In this document: piece after piece, positions 29,077-37,202 of the stretch
How positions within the stretch are numbered: the stretch's first letter is position 1
Layout of the letters: each line of letters begins with the position of its first letter
Made by a program: the position numbers and the translations under genes
Notes under the pieces: generated by a model
The model's input: the letters and a program-made list of their open reading frames with translations, nothing else
The model's database searches: none
Told to the model about the DNA's origin: nothing
From: Exiguobacterium sp. 9-2
Lineage (GTDB): Bacteria; Bacillota; Bacilli; Exiguobacteriales; Exiguobacteriaceae
NCBI RefSeq assembly: GCF_036287235.1
Contig: NZ_CP142850.1
Location: forward strand, 3,000,690-3,064,689
DNA: 64,000 nucleotides
Direction: 5' to 3'

Positions 29077-30156
29077 TTAGTTAGTTTGAGAAAAAAGTCG
29101 TTTTAAGTCCTTCGCGATTTCGTCTAAGCTGTCTTCGGCTTGCGGATACAGACCGAGTTTATCAAGAAAGGCATGTTCCATCCCGCGGTAGTGGAGATAA
29201 CGGGTCTTGACGCCAGCGCGCGCGAGCTTTTTCGCATACGCTTCCCCTTCAAGACGTAAGTAATCAAACTCCCCTGTAATAACGATTGCCTCTGGTAAAT
29301 CGGTGAGCGTCGCGAACAACGGCGAGATCCGTGGATCCTTCGAATCACTTGCTTGGACATACCATTGCTCGAGAACACCTTCTTCATCTTGTAGCGACAA
29401 AATGATCCGTTCAAGTAACTCAGGTTCCGTTTGTCGGTCATATGCTTCAAGCGTCCAGTCATATTCCGAATTCGGATGTTCACCGACATTAACGACCGGA
29501 TAATATAAGACTTGATAGCGAATATACGGCGTCGGACGCTCGCGGTCGAGTAGACAACAGACCGTCGCTAAGTTCCCACCGGCACTATCGCCGGCAACCG
29601 CGATTGCGCCTGGATCAATCCCAAGTCGATCAGCGTGTTCGACTGCCCAATCGATCGCTGCATGACAATCTTCAAGCCCTGTCGGAAACGGATGCTCTGG
29701 CGCCAATCGGTAGCCGACCGACAAGACAGCGACGTTCCCTTTATCTGCTAATGCCTTACATGGATTCTCGACCGTCTCGAGCGTGCCACCGAAAAAACCA
29801 CCGCCATGGAAATAGACGACGAGCGGGAGCGGACGCGCTGCTTCTGGACGATACAGCCGTGCTTCGATCGTGGTATCGGGTCTTGGAATCGAGAGGACGT
29901 TTGTTGAAATCTGCCGTGTCGTCATATCTTCATTGTCCCAGCCCATTCCGGCACGCGCCAGTTCGACTGGCGACGCCCCTTCTGGAATCGAGACCGATGG
30001 ACGCTGCGTGAGGACGACCTCATGGACACGCGGATCGAGTGTCCCTGGAGTCGAGACGTCAGGAATCGGCTTATCGACGATCTCAAGTCCGTCTTGATGG
30101 ATGGATGAACGATTTCGTAACGTTCGCAGTAAATCTTGCATTGATGTGGTAGACAA
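29077..30156 (-). CDS. Alpha/beta hydrolase (hormone-sensitive-lipase-like esterase), TTG start
   Basis: A 359-residue esterase of bacterial lipase family IV. It has the oxyanion-hole 'VVYFHGGGFFGG', the nucleophile serine in 'AVAGDSAGGNLATV' and the catalytic histidine in 'GMEHAFLD'. The likely acid is in 'ITGEFDYLR'. The only well-placed ribosome site (AAAGGAAG) is eight bases ahead of a TTG at 30156, so the protein probably begins LSTTSMQDLL. The GH3 gene follows directly, so the pair may deacylate and hydrolyse plant glycosides. Confidence 0.85.
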   Translation of the reverse strand: MSTTSMQDLLRTLRNRSSIHQDGLEIVDKPIPDVSTPGTLDPRVHEVVLTQRPSVSIPEGASPVELARAGMGWDNEDMTTRQISTNVLSIPRPDTTIEARLYRPEAARPLPLVVYFHGGGFFGGTLETVENPCKALADKGNVAVLSVGYRLAPEHPFPTGLEDCHAAIDWAVEHADRLGIDPGAIAVAGDSAGGNLATVCCLLDRERPTPYIRYQVLYYPVVNVGEHPNSEYDWTLEAYDRQTEPELLERIILSLQDEEGVLEQWYVQASDSKDPRISPLFATLTDLPEAIVITGEFDYLRLEGEAYAKKLARAGVKTRYLHYRGMEHAFLDKLGLYPQAEDSLDEIAKDLKRLFSQTN

Positions 30157-30180
30157 TTGGATCGCTTCCTTTCTTATCAA

Positions 30181-30210
30181 ATGGTTATCGAAAGCGCTTT
30201 CGATAACCAT
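30181..30210. promoter_or_regulatory. Perfect 30-base palindrome, LacI-family type operator
   Basis: The left arm ATGGTTATCGAAAGC is mirrored exactly, with the centre GAAAGCGCTTTC typical of LacI/GalR and CcpA (cre) sites. It sits 25 bases ahead of the esterase start. It is probably the operator of the esterase-glucosidase pair; no LacI-family gene is nearby. Confidence 0.75.
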
Positions 30211-30299
30211 TAAAAAAATTTCGAATGCCACTTTTTAAAAAAGAGACCGCTTACATCACAATATACCTGTCTTTGGCAGGAGAAGCAAATGTTTCACCT

Positions 30300-30331
30300 A
30301 AAAAAATCAGCGCAGTCGCCTGCGCTGATCC
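30300..30331 (-). terminator. Terminator of the DUF4317 gene
   Basis: ATCAGCGCA / TGCGCTGAT stem followed on the minus strand by a T run. Confidence 0.85.
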
Positions 30332-31519
30332 TCATCGTAATTGTTCTTGTGAAACGATCGTAAAACCATCAATGACCGTGTCTTCCTCGACCTCGATCAA
30401 CAGGCAGCGTTTCCCTTGGTAGTTGACTTGTTTGACGTACTTCAAGTCTTGCGGACTGATTGCGATGTTCGCGACCTTCGTATTGATTTTAATCGATTTC
30501 GCTTCATAGTTCGGGACGATGTTACTCGCTTTCATCTCGTATGTTGGATCGTCAACGACCGTCTTGAACGCCCGTTCGACCTGCTCCGTGCTGACATCTT
30601 CGACACCACTTGCCTTGAGCACACGCTCGACTTCCTGAACGTCGAGCATCGGTACTTCTTCCTCATCTTGATCCTCTTCGACGACGATCAACTGGTTGAT
30701 GTTTTCATAGACACCGGCTAACGTCTTCGTATCCATCGATTCACCGACGACCGATTTGACGATTTCCTCGAAGATTGCTTTATCCTCATCTGCCGTGACG
30801 ATCGGTTGACCGTTCAAGACATTTTCAAGGAAGCCGAAATCTGGTTTATTGGGCTTACCTGCCGCATACAAGACATGATTGACGTCTGCTGCATTGTCGG
30901 TGAAGGTCGGGAAGAGGAATCCACCAATCGGCGACGCTAGTTTGATGACCGGATTGATGAATAAGTTCGACTTGAATTCGCGTTCGACGAAATCAAAGAC
31001 GAGTGATTGTTTCGGTAACTCCGTCAAGTTAAGGCTACCGAGAATGAACGGTGTCGTATAGACGTCGTCATTTGGATCGATCTCTGTCTCATCTGCTTGG
31101 CGCTTCGTCGTTTTATAGTATTGTCCGCGAATGAACGTGACGACGAGGTCATTCTCGTACTGGACGTCTTGGACCATCTTCAACGCCATCGTCTGCATCT
31201 GTTCAACCCAGTCCTCCGGCTCTTCCGCATACAGTCCTTCGTAAAGAAGCTGCTGCGTATGACCCGTCTCTCCTTCTTCCGGATGCGTGAACTTGACCTC
31301 GAACAACTTGACGTCGAGTTTTCCACCTAATACTTTCTTGAAGTTCGCGAAGAACAGCTCCTGTTGTTCCGGATCAAGCAATGGAAACGGTCGGGCTTCC
31401 TCATGATAGATTTCGCTCGTCTCTTTTCGGATATAGACGTTGTAGATTTCATGGATTTTTAGTAAATCGGCATCCATCTTGAAGTGACGACGGATGTCGG
31501 CGATGTCTTTTTTATTCAT
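30332..31519 (-). CDS. DUF4317 family protein
   Basis: A 395-residue soluble, acidic protein. The N-terminus 'MNKKDIADIRRHFKMDAD' followed by 'LKIHEIYNVYIRKET' is typical of DUF4317, a family seen across Firmicutes without assigned function. An acidic stretch 'VVEEDQDEEEVPMLD' lies at about residue 275. No enzyme motif is visible. It is a single-gene unit with its own terminator. Confidence 0.75.
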   Translation of the reverse strand: MNKKDIADIRRHFKMDADLLKIHEIYNVYIRKETSEIYHEEARPFPLLDPEQQELFFANFKKVLGGKLDVKLFEVKFTHPEEGETGHTQQLLYEGLYAEEPEDWVEQMQTMALKMVQDVQYENDLVVTFIRGQYYKTTKRQADETEIDPNDDVYTTPFILGSLNLTELPKQSLVFDFVEREFKSNLFINPVIKLASPIGGFLFPTFTDNAADVNHVLYAAGKPNKPDFGFLENVLNGQPIVTADEDKAIFEEIVKSVVGESMDTKTLAGVYENINQLIVVEEDQDEEEVPMLDVQEVERVLKASGVEDVSTEQVERAFKTVVDDPTYEMKASNIVPNYEAKSIKINTKVANIAISPQDLKYVKQVNYQGKRCLLIEVEEDTVIDGFTIVSQEQLR

Positions 31520-31601
31520 GCATACCAGCTCCTCGAATCATTAAAATCCTGCTTCCTGAAAAGCGTACCATATGCGAGATGACCCGACATCTTTTAGAAA
31601 A

Positions 31602-31799
31602 TCAATGCGCACGGAATGAATACGCGCGTGTGACAGGATTAACGATCTCATATTCATATTCTTGGTGGGCAGCGCGAGCTTGCGCGATGCAATTATCTAG
31701 TTCTTTTGTGTTGAAATAACGTTGCGCTTCCGTCAACGTGCCACTTACGACTAAAAATACGCCGAACACGATCAACCATCCTCTAATTCGTTCGTTCAT
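31602..31799 (-). CDS. Small membrane protein
   Basis: A 65-residue protein. One membrane helix (about residues 6-23, 'WLIVFGVFLVVSGTLTEA') is followed by a charged tail. The start at 31799 follows AAAGGAGACT. No family is recognised. Confidence 0.6.
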   Translation of the reverse strand: MNERIRGWLIVFGVFLVVSGTLTEAQRYFNTKELDNCIAQARAAHQEYEYEIVNPVTRAYSFRAH

Positions 31800-31979
31800 T
31801 ATGTAGTCTCCTTTCTTCTCCACCTAAATCCTAACATCAGACCCTTCTATATAATGACAAAAGTTTAATTTTAATAACATTTACACGATATTCATTTTTT
31901 CCTAAATAAGTGATGCCATACTAAAAATTGTGAAGGGTGTCTTCACATCATCTCGTCTCATACATAGGAGGAATGACAC

Positions 31980-32612
31980 GTGTTCAAAGCCATCAAGTCC
32001 ATCGTCATCACTACGCTCGTCTGCCTGACCGCTTTCCAATTCGATACGACGTCTGTTTCCGCATTACCTTCAGGCATCTCTTCGAAAGCGACGGCCCAGT
32101 CTCAACTCGATGCCTTAACGGTTAAAACAGAAGGCAGCATGACCGGTTATTCACGTGATTTGTTCCCGCACTGGAGCAGTCAAGGAAGCGGCTGTGACAC
32201 ACGACAAGTCGTCTTAAAACGTGACGCCGATTCATATGTCGGATCGTGCCCCGTTACATCCGGTTCTTGGTATAGTTACTATGACGGACTGACATTCACG
32301 AATCCGTCTGACCTCGACATCGATCACGTCGTACCGCTTGCCGAAGCATGGCGCTCAGGAGCAAGCAGTTGGACGACAACGACTCGTCAAGCATTCGCAA
32401 ACGATTTAACAGGTCCGCAATTGATCGCTGTCTCTGCAAGCTCGAACCGTTCAAAAGGGGATCAGGATCCGTCGACATGGAAGCCAACACGGGCAGGTGC
32501 GAGCTGTGCTTACTCGAAGATGTGGATTAATACGAAGAGCCGCTGGAACCTTAGCTTACAGTCGAGTGAAAAAACAGCCTTACAAACGATGTTGAACACA
32601 TGTACATACTAA
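31980..32612 (+). CDS. Secreted HNH nuclease (GmrSD C-terminal/DUF1524-like), GTG start
   Basis: A 210-residue protein. A signal peptide (about residues 1-28, ending SALP) precedes an HNH-type nuclease domain. The metal-binding histidine is in 'DLDIDHVVPLAEAW' (about residue 115), with supporting 'FANDLTGPQLIAVSASSNRS' and 'KGDQDPSTW'. Four cysteines in the mature part could form two disulfides, fitting an extracellular enzyme. A role in DNA scavenging or competition is plausible. The GTG at 31980 follows TAGGAGGAATGA. Confidence 0.85.
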   Translation: MFKAIKSIVITTLVCLTAFQFDTTSVSALPSGISSKATAQSQLDALTVKTEGSMTGYSRDLFPHWSSQGSGCDTRQVVLKRDADSYVGSCPVTSGSWYSYYDGLTFTNPSDLDIDHVVPLAEAWRSGASSWTTTTRQAFANDLTGPQLIAVSASSNRSKGDQDPSTWKPTRAGASCAYSKMWINTKSRWNLSLQSSEKTALQTMLNTCTY

Positions 32613-32627
32613 AAAGGAGTCGATTCG

Positions 32628-32867
32628 ATGGAAACGAAAATCTCTACCTTTACCGCCACACATGGTGTCATGACGCAAGAAGTTGGTGTCATCAGCGGTG
32701 AACTCGAACTCCGGACGACCTGTCAGGAGGACGGAACGTTGGAACTGAAGATTGCTTACGTCGGAGCAATAGACGTCTATACGTTACCCGGCAATTATCG
32801 TATTCATGACGTTCGGGATCATGACGTCATCCATCAGATGCTCGTCAATGTACTAGAGCGAACATAA
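32628..32867 (+). CDS. Small hypothetical protein
   Basis: A 79-residue beta-rich soluble protein beginning METKISTFTATHG, not recognised. It lies 15 bases downstream of the secreted nuclease with an AAAAAGGAGT site, so it is probably cotranscribed. An immunity role is conceivable from position only; nothing in the sequence shows it. Confidence 0.6.
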   Translation: METKISTFTATHGVMTQEVGVISGELELRTTCQEDGTLELKIAYVGAIDVYTLPGNYRIHDVRDHDVIHQMLVNVLERT

Positions 32868-33023
32868 TGAAAAACAGACGCTGTCCAAGTTAATGGGCGG
32901 CGTCTATTTTCGTTCTGTATATTCAAAATCAGATTGTCATTATTTACTAAATCATGCGTTTTCTCTGACGTTCTATCCGGTATAGTGAAAACAACGTCAT
33001 TATCCTTTCGGGAGGAATACTTC

Positions 33024-33176
33024 ATGCGAAACGTTTTGATCCCAACCGGCGTCATCTTAAGTGGTGCAGGTCTCTACATGGCACTAGAAAGTCATGTTCC
33101 TGCGTTACTCGTTACCGGCATCATCATGCTATTTGGTTGCGGTATTGGTATCATCACGAAAGAAAAGTCGGAATAA
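33024..33176 (+). CDS. Small two-helix membrane protein
   Basis: A 50-residue protein with two hydrophobic stretches ('VLIPTGVILSGAGLYMAL' and 'ALLVTGIIMLFGCGIGII'). The start at 33024 is set by GGGAGGAATAC; the longer frame from 32934 lacks a site. Function unknown. Confidence 0.6.
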   Translation: MRNVLIPTGVILSGAGLYMALESHVPALLVTGIIMLFGCGIGIITKEKSE

Positions 33177-33203
33177 TCCATAGATCCAGTCAGGAGGATA
33201 AAT

Positions 33204-33566
33204 ATGATTCAACAATTCATCGAGGAACAGCAGTCACACGATACTATTGGCGGGTTTATCGCTAAGTCTGTTGACCCGATCCTCGCCCACGTTAATCCAT
33301 CACGTTTACAAGACAACGATCTTGTACTATTGATTCAAGCTGATCAATCGATTGTTATCTCTTTCGCTAATTCACAAGATCAATCAGATTGGACGCCAAT
33401 ATCACGAGAGCAGATTCATCAATCGAAAAGTCTACTCGCACCTAAGACATGCTATTTCAAAATTAAGCACGGTGAATATGCCGGAACCTATTTGATTTCA
33501 CCGGATTTGATTGTGAATGATCAGTTTAAGAAAGAAGCGGACTATATGAAATTTATAACAGTATAA
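33204..33566 (+). CDS. Hypothetical protein
   Basis: A 120-residue soluble protein starting MIQQFIEEQQSHD, not recognised. AGGAGG lies seven bases ahead of the ATG. Its base composition is slightly more AT-rich than genes to the left, and it is the last gene before the strongly AT-rich accessory segment. Confidence 0.6.
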   Translation: MIQQFIEEQQSHDTIGGFIAKSVDPILAHVNPSRLQDNDLVLLIQADQSIVISFANSQDQSDWTPISREQIHQSKSLLAPKTCYFKIKHGEYAGTYLISPDLIVNDQFKKEADYMKFITV

Positions 33567-33601
33567 TAACTCAATAAAACTCAATCGAAATATTTTTATA
33601 T

Positions 33602-33836
33602 TCATTCGATTTCAAAATAAGATGTTAACAACTTTTGGGTAGACTGATCTGCTTTTTCTAAAAGTCCTTCACTTATCTTTTTCTTTTCCACCTTTTCTTT
33701 ATTCTTACTTATGACATCGAACACAGTTTGTGGCGGGTAGTCCGATAGAATGTTTTCCTTTATATCTTCTATCTCGCATTCTGATTATCGCATCGAATAC
33801 GTCTTCTTGAAAATCGATATCTGCTTTGACATCCAT
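33602..33836 (-). pseudogene. Frameshifted small gene
   Basis: On the minus strand an ATG at 33836 opens MDVKADIDFQEDVFDAIIRM. The frame then breaks near 33777, and the continuing coding sequence is in another frame (EIEDIKENILSDYPPQTVFD, continuing to FEIE and a stop at 33602). The 235-base span is one base over a multiple of three, consistent with a single insertion. The joined product would be about 77 residues, acidic and helical, with no family recognised. The remainder of 33840-33975 is AT-rich and holds no gene. Confidence 0.6.
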
Positions 33837-33975
33837 TTTTAAATCTCTTTAAATTTCTATCTTTATTCATATTTTGGCATATTTGATATTATATAATTAT
33901 ACTTATTAATTTCAGAAAAACGATTATATGAATATTTATGTTTATAAAATTATTCTTAACTTAAGTAGTGATTAG

Positions 33976-34004
33976 TTGTGTATACTTTTTAAAAGTCCTA
34001 TAAA
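33976..34004 (+). promoter_or_regulatory. Promoter of the DUF4365 gene
   Basis: TTGTGT (33976-33981) and TATAAA (33999-34004) with a 17-base spacer, 18 bases ahead of the ATG. Confidence 0.5.
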
Positions 34005-34022
34005 AATATACAGGAGGTATTT

Positions 34023-35018
34023 ATGCAGTTACCACGATTTGACAATAATAAGGGGAGCAAAGGAGTTAATCTAGTTGAACGAAAAGTACTAGATGAATTA
34101 GAGTGGATCTTCAGAGAGCAGCCTACTCAAGACTATGGAATTGATGGCCATATGGAAGTAGTTGACGAGGAATTTGTCACTGGTAGATTAATTGCTATCC
34201 AGATTAAAGCAGGCAGTAGTTACTTAAAAGAGGAAACAAGTTCAGGTTTTGTGTTTAGAGGTAAGATAGAACATTACAATTATTGGACTAATCATTCATT
34301 ACCAGTCATTTTAGTGTTGTGTGATTTAGAAAAAGGTGTTTGTTATTGGGAACAAATTAGTGAAGATAAAGTAGAACTAATTTCAGATACTAGTTGGAAG
34401 GTTGTAGTTCCAAAATTGCAGATTCTTGATCGGAAATCTTTCAGTAAACTTAAACAAATCGCTGAAAACACAACAGAGTATGAAAGAAGGTTAAATTCAC
34501 TTGTTCTTTCAAGGGCATGGATGGAGGAATTATTAAACGGAAATAAAGTAATCTTAGAATCAGATGAATGGATTAATAAAACTTCTGGTATAGGTTCATT
34601 GATACTAAAAGTAATTGATACTGACACTGAAGATGAGAAAATTATTCTTAACTGGCCTATGGTGTTCTTCCCTCTTGAAAGTTACGAGGACGTATTCCCA
34701 GAGTTATTTCCTTGGGCCAAGTTTTCAGTCGATGAAGATTACTATGAGGAATATGATGAAGGAGAGTTTCTTGCTGATAATGCTGTGTGGGATAAAGAAG
34801 ACGGTAAATACATGATTTTTGGTGACTATCAAGAATGGAGCAAGCGAAGACCTAACATAAGACCTTATATAATTCGTTATGGTGAAATTGCGTCTTATCG
34901 GTTAAATTTAGATTTAAATGAATTAGGACAATCCTTTGTACATCTTGATAACTATTTACGCAATGGAATTAAAAAAAATAAGTCTATAAGAAATAATAAT
35001 TATACTAACTTCTTTTAA
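34023..35018 (+). CDS. DUF4365 protein, PD-(D/E)XK nuclease-like
   Basis: A 331-residue protein. The N-terminal roughly 150 residues match DUF4365: 'ERKVLDELEWIFREQPTQ', 'DYGIDGHMEVVDEEF' and 'LIAIQIKAGSSY'. The E...GID...QIK pattern is the catalytic core of restriction-type PD-(D/E)XK nucleases (about residues 20, 40 and 60). The C-terminal half is acidic (an EDYYEEYDEGE stretch at about 243) and not recognised. DUF4365 proteins often sit in defence islands. Base composition is far more AT-rich than the core genome, indicating transfer. The ribosome site is CAGGAGGT. Confidence 0.8.
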   Translation: MQLPRFDNNKGSKGVNLVERKVLDELEWIFREQPTQDYGIDGHMEVVDEEFVTGRLIAIQIKAGSSYLKEETSSGFVFRGKIEHYNYWTNHSLPVILVLCDLEKGVCYWEQISEDKVELISDTSWKVVVPKLQILDRKSFSKLKQIAENTTEYERRLNSLVLSRAWMEELLNGNKVILESDEWINKTSGIGSLILKVIDTDTEDEKIILNWPMVFFPLESYEDVFPELFPWAKFSVDEDYYEEYDEGEFLADNAVWDKEDGKYMIFGDYQEWSKRRPNIRPYIIRYGEIASYRLNLDLNELGQSFVHLDNYLRNGIKKNKSIRNNNYTNFF

Positions 35019-35059
35019 AAAGACTATTTTTTCTCGAATACTATTAAACCTTTTTGTTA

Positions 35060-35286
35060 GTATTAATGAATTATATTCGTCATCACGTAAAATGTCGAAG
35101 CCGCTATCGAGGGCTGAAAAAATGACGCTTCAAGCGATGATTACTTTCATTGCCTTAAACCTCAAAAACCTTGCGAATTGTTTCTGGGATTTTCTCGGGA
35201 ATCCATGTCTTCACTACGTTTTAATAGGTAGTACATACAACAAACCCTCATTTCGTGATCGAAATGAAGGTTTGTCTATAATCTGA
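35060..35286 (+). pseudogene. IS1182-like transposase C-terminal remnant
   Basis: The frame from 35092 encodes KPLSRAEKMTLQAMITFIAL and NLKNLAN, resembling the C-terminal end of IS1182-family DDE transposases. It then runs into non-transposase sequence. The body of the transposase is missing. Its codon use is more GC-rich than flanking DNA, so it came separately. The family assignment is from pattern memory. Confidence 0.5.
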
Positions 35287-35313
35287 AAAGCTTATTGATA
35301 AAATAAGCTTTTT
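35242..35313. terminator. Two hairpins downstream of the IS1182-like remnant
   Basis: CAAACCcTCATTTC / GAAATGaAGGTTTG (35242-35273) and AAAAGCTTATT / AATAAGCTTTT followed by T-rich sequence (35285-35313). The second is a good terminator for the plus strand. Confidence 0.7.
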
Positions 35314-35386
35314 ATTATTTTCCTTGTATTATCGTAATTTATTTAACCATACTTTATTAATAATAATTTCTATTCTCTGTTTTACC

Positions 35387-35410
35387 TCTATTTATGATAC
35401 GACTCTCCAT
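35387..35410 (-). other. SCC-type attachment site, second copy of the rlmH 3' end
   Basis: On the minus strand GGAGAGTCGTATCATAAATA reads in frame as G-E-S-Y-H-K, then stop (TAG), with GAGGT after the stop. The rlmH C-terminus at 37869-37890 reads GAGCCATACCATAAATA (E-P-Y-H-K, stop), with ATGAGGT after. The 17-base cores match at 14 positions, and all three differences are transitions. This core also resembles the staphylococcal SCC attachment site, which lies at the same place in rlmH. From 35411 to 35799 the sequence is AT-rich with no gene; a hairpin ATAATTTTG/CAAAATTAT is at about 35557-35587. Confidence 0.65.
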
Positions 35411-35799
35411 ATCACATCTAAATGAGATTATATACTTTAAAGTTATATAAAAAGGAATCGAAGCCATATAGAAGTAAAAATTTTCTAAAAAACTATTGAG
35501 ACTAATTAAAACTTTTTTGATTCCAAGGTAATCTCTAATTCAATTAATGAAAAGTATAATTTTGGGCTGCTTCTCAAAATTATCAATGTTTCTTTTTAAA
35601 AGGTAACTTTGAGTGTTCATTCATTAGAAATGATTGATAAAAATCAATTAAAAATGAATTTAAAAAATAACCTATTCAATATTAAGAAGTCATTAATGTC
35701 GACAGATTATTCTTTATTAATGTGAGCGTTTTTGACTTAGTGACTTAAATTAAAACTCTTTAGTAATTTTAAAGCATTGAAAGTATTGAACATTTTTAT

Positions 35800-36285
35800 T
35801 TAGTACTTAATACGTTTTTTTGAACATTCGGCACTTAAAGCTTCTAAATCTAAATATAAGTACTTTTTTGAACTTTTTATTGGATAAGAGGAATAAATAT
35901 AGTTAATAAATTCTGTCCAATTCATGTTCATTGTATCATCAATGACTTGATCAAGAATTGATTTAGTTATTCCTTCAATTTTTCGATTATCATAATAAAA
36001 GAAAATGTCATCTCTTAAACTAACAACTTCTTTTAAGGTTCCAAAGGAGTTAACTTCTTGTTTAACTTGCAATCTTCTGTCTTTTTTTGCTGCTTCAAAT
36101 ACATCACTCACGTAAGGACCATAATGATCAAAGTACCATTCAATTGAAGTTAATTGTTTACCTGTAGACAAACATGAATACCAATCTGCCAAAAAAACCA
36201 TTTTAGTAATTCGTGTTTTTGAAAGTTCGCTTTTATAAGGATAGTTTTCCGCAAAATATCTCAAAATTTGCTTAATCTTTAACAT
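35800..36285 (-). CDS. Panacea (SocA-like, DUF4065) domain protein, putative antitoxin
   Basis: A 161-residue protein. The core 'LSKTRITKMVFLADWYSC' and 'TSIEWYFDHYGPYVSDVFEA' matches the Panacea/DUF4065 domain found in SocA and in many promiscuous antitoxins. It starts three bases after the stop of the upstream membrane-GAF gene, and its GGAGGAA ribosome site is embedded in that gene's last codons, so translation is coupled. By analogy with panAT systems it should neutralise the partner, though here the partner comes first and has an unusual form. AT-rich, foreign composition. Confidence 0.8.
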   Translation of the reverse strand: MLKIKQILRYFAENYPYKSELSKTRITKMVFLADWYSCLSTGKQLTSIEWYFDHYGPYVSDVFEAAKKDRRLQVKQEVNSFGTLKEVVSLRDDIFFYYDNRKIEGITKSILDQVIDDTMNMNWTEFINYIYSSYPIKSSKKYLYLDLEALSAECSKKRIKY

Positions 36286-36288
36286 AAT

Positions 36289-37038
36289 TTATTCCTCCTT
36301 TCCAATTGGTAAGTTGTTTTTTATAGCATCGATTAAGGCTATGCCAAAGGGACCATCTAAATATCCTTTTAATTGATCAGTATTAAACGAGAAAGTAGGA
36401 TTTAAGGACTCTATAACAATAACCGCTAAAGCTTCTTCCCCATTAAACGCGAGTCTTCTACAATAAAAACTTCTACTTTTCATTTCAAGGTTTTTTAACG
36501 TTTCTTCATTGACGTTACTTCTTCTTGATACTTGTTCTAAATATCTTGCATGACCTTTGTTAAAATTCGGTAAATTACGTTCTATAACCTCTTCGTTAGA
36601 CCAACATTTACCTATGTAACCTTCATTAATAGGATACTTTGTTCGTCCATTTTTCTTAAAATTAGGATTATCTGAAAATCTTCCTACAGGAATAAACCAT
36701 TCACTGTCCTTTACCCTATATACAGTAATTCGATCATTGTTTCCTAATTGAAAATACTTAAACAGATTCTTAATCATATTTTCTGGAATTGCATCAAAAT
36801 TTGATTTTAAGACATTGCTTTGTTCGGACAAAGATTGTATCTGTTCTTCGAAATCGTTCTTTGATTTAAAATTCTTGTTAGTTTGAATCCAAGCCCAAAC
36901 AAAAAATCCTAAAAGTACAATCCATAAAATCTTATGACTATCGATTAAATTTTTTATATAATCAATAGAGACAAGAAGAGGGATTAAAATAATTACTAAA
37001 CTTCCCCAAGTTTCTTTCCAATTCTTTAAAACTTTCAA
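36289..37038 (-). CDS. Two-helix membrane protein with GAF-like domain, TTG start
   Basis: A 249-residue protein. Two membrane helices (about residues 13-29 and 36-52) are followed by a short coiled coil (about 58-80). A GAF-like sensor domain (about 88-245) follows: 'NDRITVYRVKDSEWFIPV', 'INEGYIGKCWSNEEVIE' and 'FNGEEALAVIVIESL'. The start codon is TTG, with AGGAGGG upstream. It is the first gene of a two-gene unit with the Panacea protein. It may be a membrane toxin or a signalling/defence effector gated by a small ligand. No direct precedent is claimed. Confidence 0.7.
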   Translation of the reverse strand: MKVLKNWKETWGSLVIILIPLLVSIDYIKNLIDSHKILWIVLLGFFVWAWIQTNKNFKSKNDFEEQIQSLSEQSNVLKSNFDAIPENMIKNLFKYFQLGNNDRITVYRVKDSEWFIPVGRFSDNPNFKKNGRTKYPINEGYIGKCWSNEEVIERNLPNFNKGHARYLEQVSRRSNVNEETLKNLEMKSRSFYCRRLAFNGEEALAVIVIESLNPTFSFNTDQLKGYLDGPFGIALIDAIKNNLPIGKEE

Positions 37039-37202
37039 GTAATCCCTCCTAGCACGGTGTTTGTCCCTTAATTATACAATTTATTAATTAAATAGCACTA
37101 ATATTAAAAGAAGTAATAGACTAACCTAAATTTAAGAGACAATGTATAACACCTTCTAAGGGAAACACTTCTAAAGAGTACTAGTAACGGAGGTGTTTTT
37201 GC

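Noticed and set aside
33575..33615. A possible third attachment-like motif at the left boundary of the AT-rich segment.
   Set aside because: Only scattered similarity to the rlmH end (TTCATTC, GATTT); the YHK-stop coding core is not present.
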